From Apus apus (lineage: Eukaryota; Chordata; Aves; Apodiformes; Apodidae), in NCBI RefSeq assembly GCF_020740795.1, contig NC_067282.1:140602858-140666857 (forward strand): a stretch of DNA of 64,000 nucleotides, given 5' to 3'. Every line of letters begins with the position of its first letter. Position 1 is the stretch's first letter. This document shows positions 59,001-64,000 of this stretch, in pieces. The position numbers and the translations under genes are program-made. The notes under the pieces are model-generated. The model worked only from the letters and a program-made list of their open reading frames with translations. It was not told where the DNA came from and searched no databases.

Positions 59001-61375
59001 CCAGGTAATCCAGCACCTCCCAGAAGCATTTGCTTACCTGTGCCATGTTACCATGTCTCTCACACACATAATGTCAAGGACCATTTACAAAGACTACTCT
59101 GAGTCTGCTTTGTGCCACAGAGACACAGGGACTTGCAGGGATCAGCGTGGCTCTCTGAGTGCATCGCATCCCATACATTGCATAGGTTGGGCTTCATACA
59201 TACATACATTTAACAACACAGACCTACAACAGCAAAGGCTCAGAAATTTAAAGAGAGATTTATATAACTAGTTCATAGGCTACTGAAAGCAAAAAGAACA
59301 TCCTGCTGTGTAAGATGCCACTACTGTGCACAACAGATACAGCTTACATGCAACTGAAAACACATTTCATGTACTAGCCTCATTTGTTCTATTTCTTCTA
59401 CTCTGGATCAAACCACAGCCTTGATCCTTCTATCTGTGAGAAAGCATTTCCACATTTTTAACCCTTTGACATCTGCCACAGCTACTGTACATCTTCAACT
59501 TCTGCTCCACCCAAGAAACTCTAGGATATGTCAGGTCTGTGAGCATATAACAAGGAAAGTTTTATTATTCTGTTCAGCTAGCTCACCTAATTGTTTGCGT
59601 TCTTACTATTTAGTCATACAAGGGAGTAAGCTTCAGTTCTCCCAACAGATTCAATTTAAATATATACCCTTCAGATTTTCACAAACTTGAGGCTAGCACA
59701 GCCTCATTTTCCTGCTGTATGCCTGCTAATTAGGCATAACGCTGTGTCTATTTATAGCTACTTTAAAAATGTATTTTTCTAACAGCTTATTCCTTACAGC
59801 GAAAATTAAGCTAGGCTGAGATTGGAGGAAAGATACCTCCATTTCCTCTGTTACAAAATACAATTCTGATTAGGATCATAAAGGAATTTAAAAGGAAATG
59901 AAACCAACATCAATGTATTCCATGCCCTCAAAACAAGAATTATTAAAGGAACTGCTAGGCATTCCTGAAACATCAAGCCACCACAAAACCAATACAAACA
60001 GGTCCTGTGTTATTCTACAAAATTTCCATTCTGGTTTGCTTGTGGACTCTATGTTTTGTAGCAATCAATGACAAAAACATCTTCTGGATGATGTTCTCAA
60101 TCACAAGCTGATGAGGACCAAAATCCAGTAGCCACAGGGGCTGCCCAAATGTAGCAGCCATGAAGGCTAAATCATAAAACCCCAAATGTGGCTGATCCAT
60201 CTACCCAAGGTTTGGATCGTCAAGGGGTGTGTACCAATAGCATACAGAGACACAGCAGGCAACTGACAAGCTCCATCCACCTCCTCCCTTGCCAGCTCAG
60301 TCACAATGACTGGTCTTATGCTTGCTTTTAATTTTCAACAACTGAAATGTGCTAGCTTAAGCCACCTTCTTGATAATCAGATCTCATGGTTGTTGAAACC
60401 AAAACACTACGGATCACAAGATGGCAAACTGAAGGCACACACAGACCAATTATAATTGCTGGAGCCATGGGCAGTAACTTGTCAAGCAATGTTATATAAC
60501 TGCATCAAAAGTGCCCACACCCTTGGTTAGATGAGCAGTTTCTGAAGTAAGCAGAGAAACCTAGTTAGAGAAAACTATTTCTGGGACAAAGTACATAGGG
60601 AGAGGGAAAGAATATTTCTTGTTCCATTTTAAATTTCAGATTCAATTTTAGCACTCGATTTGTGATCAAATTTGCAAATAGTTATTTCATTCTTTCATTC
60701 TGAACCCATCAGAGCAAGAATTATTACAATAATGAATTTGAATGAGTAATAAAGATGAATCTGGGAACAGTAATTCTATTCATTGTAAAAGTATTATAAG
60801 GTAGTTCATTTACAGATTTGCATTTTGTTTTAAAAAGAAGCTTCATATCATTTGAGGCAACTGCTCCTGAAACAAGGTACACCGTCCTTATGTTTTCTGA
60901 AAAATGTAAATATTGTGAATATACTATTGATTTTTACTTTCATGATGTTTAGCACTTTTTTTACATACATTTTGATGCTGAGATGAGAGCACAGAAACAG
61001 TAGAGAAATACGATGAAAACATGTCTCAGAATCCATTATCAGACTGCTAAAACAGTTTTATTTTTACTGTTAAAAAATAAGACTGACCTAATACTTCAGT
61101 TAGGTAACTTCTGGGCAAATGATTCAAAAACTACATATTATGTCCACATCTACCATTCAGAGGGTGAAAATTATTTCATACTAACACACCAAGTGGTTTC
61201 TTTGTATTCTTGTTCCTCTCTGAAGTACGACTGTACCTAGTAAAAAACACTGTGGACATCAAAGAGATACAAGAGATACCAAAGTGAAAGCCACTTAATT
61301 GCTACCTTGTTCCATCCACTGGCATGAGCAGCTGTCTCTTGTGTGCGCTCTCGATATTCTTGATATGTCACCGGC
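43284..61375 (-). CDS. BCL2L13: BCL2L13 (Bcl-rambo), C-terminal three coding exons (partial gene)
   Basis: BCL2L13 is an outer-mitochondrial-membrane BCL2-family protein that promotes fragmentation and mitophagy by recruiting LC3 and can promote apoptosis. Minus-strand exons 61375-61306, 55849-55706 and 44096-43284 join in matching phases to 341 residues with no stop, matching the C-terminal two-thirds of the human protein (485 residues). Landmarks in order: PVTYQEYRERTQ to GWNK; BH1-like ELTRRGQEPLSALVNFG; BH2-like YIIQQGGW|GTVF; the BHNo region with SWQSESLPVSL and SWHTESLPVSL repeats; WQQV LC3-interacting motif; a long acidic Glu/Lys-rich linker; and a C-terminal transmembrane anchor ending ALRKK. 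The N-terminal exons (BH4/BH3) lie beyond position 64000. Confidence 0.94.
46164..46370 (+). mobile_element. CR1 3'-end fragment
   Basis: The sequence runs from GGGAAGAAATTCTTCACCAT through GGTGCTGGAACAGGTTGCCT and GGAGGTGTTCAAGGCCAGGT to AAGGTCCCCTCCAACCTGAA and a tail ATTCTGTGATTCTGTG. This is a well-preserved, 5'-truncated CR1 end inserted antisense to BCL2L13. Confidence 0.94.
50473..50660 (-). mobile_element. CR1 3'-end fragment
   Basis: It reads on the + strand as the complement of a CR1 end, starting TCACAGAATCACAGAATCCT, then GGTTGGAAGGGACCTCAAAA, CCAGTCCAACCCCCCTGCCA and GTTTTGAATGTCTCCAGAGA, to GGCAGCCTGTTCCAGTGCTC. It is relatively undiverged, so among the younger CR1 copies in the window, and is in the same orientation as BCL2L13. 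Confidence 0.94.
50723..50776. repeat. 23-bp tandem repeat, about 2.3 copies
   Basis: The unit TCTGTGCCCCCACTGGCAGC plus CCC occurs at 50723 and 50746, with a third partial copy at 50769. The copies are identical, which suggests a recent expansion, directly beside the 5' end of a truncated CR1 fragment. Confidence 0.9.
52304..52377. repeat. purine-rich G/A tract
   Basis: About 70 bases are almost entirely G and A on the + strand (one TAC interruption) and rich in GGGAGGGGA units, so it appears as polypyrimidine in the BCL2L13 sense strand. It has several G3-G4 tracts and could adopt quadruplex or triplex structure. Confidence 0.85.
52929..52983. repeat. 30-bp direct repeat, two near-complete copies
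   Basis: CAGCCTGAATCTATGCACTT followed by AAACTATGCA starts at 52929 and recurs from 52959, identical over about 24 bases before diverging. It is a small tandem duplication in the BCL2L13 intron. Confidence 0.9.
55706..55849 (-). CDS. BCL2L13: BCL2L13 coding exon: BH1 and start of BH2
   Basis: On the minus strand the acceptor AATTCTTGTTTTTTGAAG precedes 55849 and the donor GTAAGA follows 55706. The 144-nt exon (48 codons, phase 0 to 0) encodes VLVPLVLLQQFLMELTRRGQ, then EPLSALVNFGVTYLEDYSAD and YIIQQGGW. The end at GGW matches the intron position within BH2 shared by classical BCL2-family genes. Confidence 0.94.
55850..61305 (-). other. BCL2L13: BCL2L13 intron (5.5 kb)
   Basis: AT-rich intronic sequence. 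I see no CR1 remnant, no extra exon with convincing splice sites and only low-complexity runs, such as C-run plus A at 57890-57905 and a short ATAC run near 59196. Confidence 0.65.
61306..61375 (-). CDS. BCL2L13: BCL2L13 coding exon (PVTYQ...GWNK)
   Basis: On the minus strand the acceptor GGTTTAACTTCTGCAG precedes 61375 and the donor GTAGCA follows 61306. The 70-nt exon starts with one base finishing a split codon, then encodes PVTYQEYRERTQETAAHASG and WNK, ending in phase 0 as required by the 55849 exon. It corresponds to the helix just before BH1 in human BCL2L13. Confidence 0.9.
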
Positions 61376-64000
61376 CTGCAGAAGTTAAACCAACACTGAA
61401 AGTTATAAAAGGAAACAAAAGAATAAGAATAAAACAAAGTTCTCAGTTTCCAAAGAACAAAATGTTTTCATGTATATTACAGCAAATCAATTTCAAGAGC
61501 TAACAAGTCTCACATTTCAGGACATAAAACACCAGCACCAGACAGGATCAGGAAGGTATCACCTTCTCCCTGTTACCACAATTTCATACAACTCATTAAG
61601 TGAATTTTGTAATGATTTGATAGTCTACAACTTAAAGCACATCACATAAGTAGGTTCTCTGATATGCCACCAAAATTTCTAAGCTCTTGCATACAATTTT
61701 TTATAATCTAAGACTTTAAAGATAAAAAATTCCATTAAAAATTCACATGAGAGACAGAGGTCAATGAAGAGTAAAATTTTTTATAAACAACGTAGGCTAT
61801 GAACCACCACAGGCTGCCTGACTGCATTAATGTTATGTTACAGTTAAAACCTTTATTTACAAGAAACAGCACTTCTGATTACTAAAAAAATCCCTTGTAT
61901 TTCAGTAGATTTCCCCTGTTTTAGATAGATCACATCTCTTCTCTGAATTGGGATGATGATACTCCCTTCTTCCATACTCTTTCCTCCAAGGTTGGATAGT
62001 GTCTAGAGTAAGTAATGATAAAGACTTTCTGCCAAGTGACAGCAGAGGATGTGCTGCTTCAAAAGCAGGTGTTCTGAGCCAGATAACGACAAATGGCAAG
62101 TCCAGACTTTAGTTAAGGGGAAGCAGTGGTGACTGGTATGAGAACAGTATCAGAATGCATGTCTGCATTCTGAACTCCAAGAACCTGTCACGATCTAAGA
62201 GCCTGCTGTACCATAACTTGTTTATATGCACGTAAAAGTACAGGAAAATACAAGCAAAATAAGTATTACATCAAATAGCACTACTGTAATGCACATGGGT
62301 AAAAGAAGAGAGTGAAAGCACACTGGGGAAAACATAATTTGGGTTTAGAATTTTCAGTGCATTCTCTTAACTTCCTTGGTACATTAGTTCCTTTAAAACG
62401 CAAATCCAAACAAATCAGTGGGATGAGAAGAGCAACAACAGCTGCAGGAAGGATATTACCAAGAGATTAAACAGTAGCTCTAGTCTGCCTTATAAAAAGG
62501 CATGCGTGTCAACATATCACAGAATCACAGAAGGTCTGGGGTTGGAAGGGACCTCTGAAGATCATGGAGTCCAATCCCCCTGCCAGAGCAGGACCAAAAA
62601 CTAGGGCGTATCGTTCAGAAAGGCACCCAGACAGGTCTTGAAAGTCTCCAGAGAAGGAGACTCCACAACCTTGCGGGCATTTCAGACTTTGTACGTATAT
62701 ATGTATGCATATTAAAAAATACTTATATATAATGCAAATATTTTTTCTCATAGAAAACAAATGAAGCCCAGAACATGAGGCTGCTAACAAGCTAGAACCA
62801 CTTAATTTTCAAAGACCTCATCTCAGGAACTCTCCAAAAAGAATTTATCTAGAATGCACCAGTTATGACCCCTCAATGCCTGAGAGTCAGCCAATTATCT
62901 ACAACCTTTAGGACATTTACACTTAAAATGCTGTTATTTCAATTTACCACTTCAGACACACAAAAAAGGATGAGTTGCAAGGCTCAGTGCTAATTTTCCA
63001 ACTTGCTGCCAGTCTGTATTTTTAGGGTGTAGAGAGATATTTATCAAAACCTCAGCTATTTGGAAGATACTAAGCACAATTTTTTAAGGCCAAATAGAAC
63101 AAATGCCTGTCTTGTAATGGCAGGTAAGCTTCTGCCATTTCTGAAGGAACATACTGGTGTATCTTTTGCCACATAAGGATAAACTTGTACTCCACATATG
63201 CTTTTCTGTGAGTAAATAATAGTTAACTCACACAATACTGAACTTAGTTTTTGACCCTATAGAAACTGCATATAGAAGCAGACAGTATGGAATGACTTCC
63301 AAATTTGTAATCTCCCAGAAGCCTGCCATAACAGCTGTTACCTTCATGAAGGTAAGAGATGCCTCTTCAATGCACATATGGAAGGCTTAAGCCAAATGCA
63401 CTAGAAACTTTATATTAGGCACTGATACCTATTCTTCCAGCACCTTGTTGTTAAAACAGTTCATGAACAGCTTCACAAAGAGTAGTACTGGAGATTCTCA
63501 GTGTCCTTTGAGCCCTAGTATATAAACCAATGCACAAAACTCAGACTCAGTTATTTGCTAATGCTGCCTTCACAACTGCATTTATGTAACTGTCCCTAAA
63601 GCAGCACCTTCCAACTCCACTTCTCTACAAATACATTGGATGTCACTCAGAACAGCCTAAAGTAGTTCATGTGGATCCATTAAAATCAGGCTGGTAATCT
63701 ATAATATATAAACAGAAACCCACAACCATTTTACCAATTTGCAAAAGATGTTAATCAGGATACAAGCATGCCAAGTACAATGTGCTATTTAAACAATTAA
63801 GCTTAAACTGGAAGGACAGCTCCTAAGGCACCAAGGTTAACCCAGGGGCCCACAGTTGCTTAAGATGCATCTTACTATCATCCTTTCAGGGAAATGCTAC
63901 CTCCCATCTTGAGCCCAACTACCAAGAAACCTTCAGCTCCACTATTAACTACAATGTAAAAGAAGTTAATCTGGCTACAGCCAAGCGTTCATTAAGTGGG
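61376..64000 (-). other. BCL2L13: BCL2L13 upstream intron, to window end
   Basis: The preceding exon, expected to encode the segment with the BH3-like region, was not found, so this is taken as intron running off the window. It contains one CR1 remnant at 62517-62674 and no other recognised feature. Confidence 0.55.
62517..62674 (-). mobile_element. CR1 3'-end fragment
   Basis: The complement of a CR1 terminus: TCACAGAATCACAGAAGGTC, GGTTGGAAGGGACCTCTGAA, GTCCAATCCCCCTGCCAGAG and GAAAGTCTCCAGAGAAGGAG. It is strongly 5'-truncated and is in BCL2L13 orientation, in an upstream intron. Confidence 0.93.

Noticed and set aside
1-64000. Search for tRNA, CRISPR, insertion sequences or other prokaryotic systems
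   Set aside because: None seen by eye. The split genes and CR1 repeats show this is vertebrate nuclear DNA, so such features are not expected.

Overview
The window is vertebrate nuclear DNA and almost certainly avian. Genes are split by introns with GT-AG type boundaries, intergenic sequence is fairly compact, and every interspersed repeat I could recognise is a CR1 non-LTR retrotransposon fragment ending in the typical ATTCTGTGATTCTGTG-like tail. The species cannot be named from the sequence.

Three genes are recognisable: MICAL3 (3' end, + strand), BID (apparently complete, + strand) and BCL2L13 (3' part, - strand). From general knowledge, human 22q11 carries the same neighbourhood with the same relative orientation: MICAL3 and BID in tandem, BCL2L13 convergent with BID. 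This synteny identifies the first gene as MICAL3 rather than another bMERB-domain gene.

Layout. 1-5862: MICAL3 intron(s), with one possible 66-nt cassette exon behind a long polypyrimidine tract. 5863-7036: the last three MICAL3 coding exons (C-terminal part of the bMERB Rab-binding domain), then a 3'UTR with poly(A) signals at 7425, 8506 and possibly 11781. 8.5-14.8 kb: no recognised gene. 14.8-15.7 kb: CpG island with the presumed BID promoter and non-coding exon 1. 15.3-29.6 kb: first BID intron, with one convincing-looking unassigned exon at 27898-28014. 29612-35912: BID exons 2 to 6, which join in frame to a 188-residue protein with the caspase site (LQTD/G) and BH3 core (LAEIGD). The exon 3 donor appears to be GC rather than GT. 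BID intron 2 carries a composite CR1 cluster. 36851: BID poly(A) signal. 37.1-43.3 kb: probable long BCL2L13 3'UTR. 43284-61375 (- strand): three BCL2L13 coding exons with the BH1/BH2 region, an LC3-interacting motif and a mitochondrial tail anchor. The 5' exons lie beyond 64000.

BID and BCL2L13 are both BCL2-family regulators acting at the outer mitochondrial membrane. BID is a caspase-activated BH3-only death agonist; BCL2L13 is a tail-anchored mitophagy receptor and apoptosis modulator. They sit tail to tail with predicted 3' ends only about 250 bp apart. I found no new gene system. The most useful points are the GC-AG BID intron, the tiny start exon, the two unassigned candidate exons and the closely spaced convergent 3' ends.
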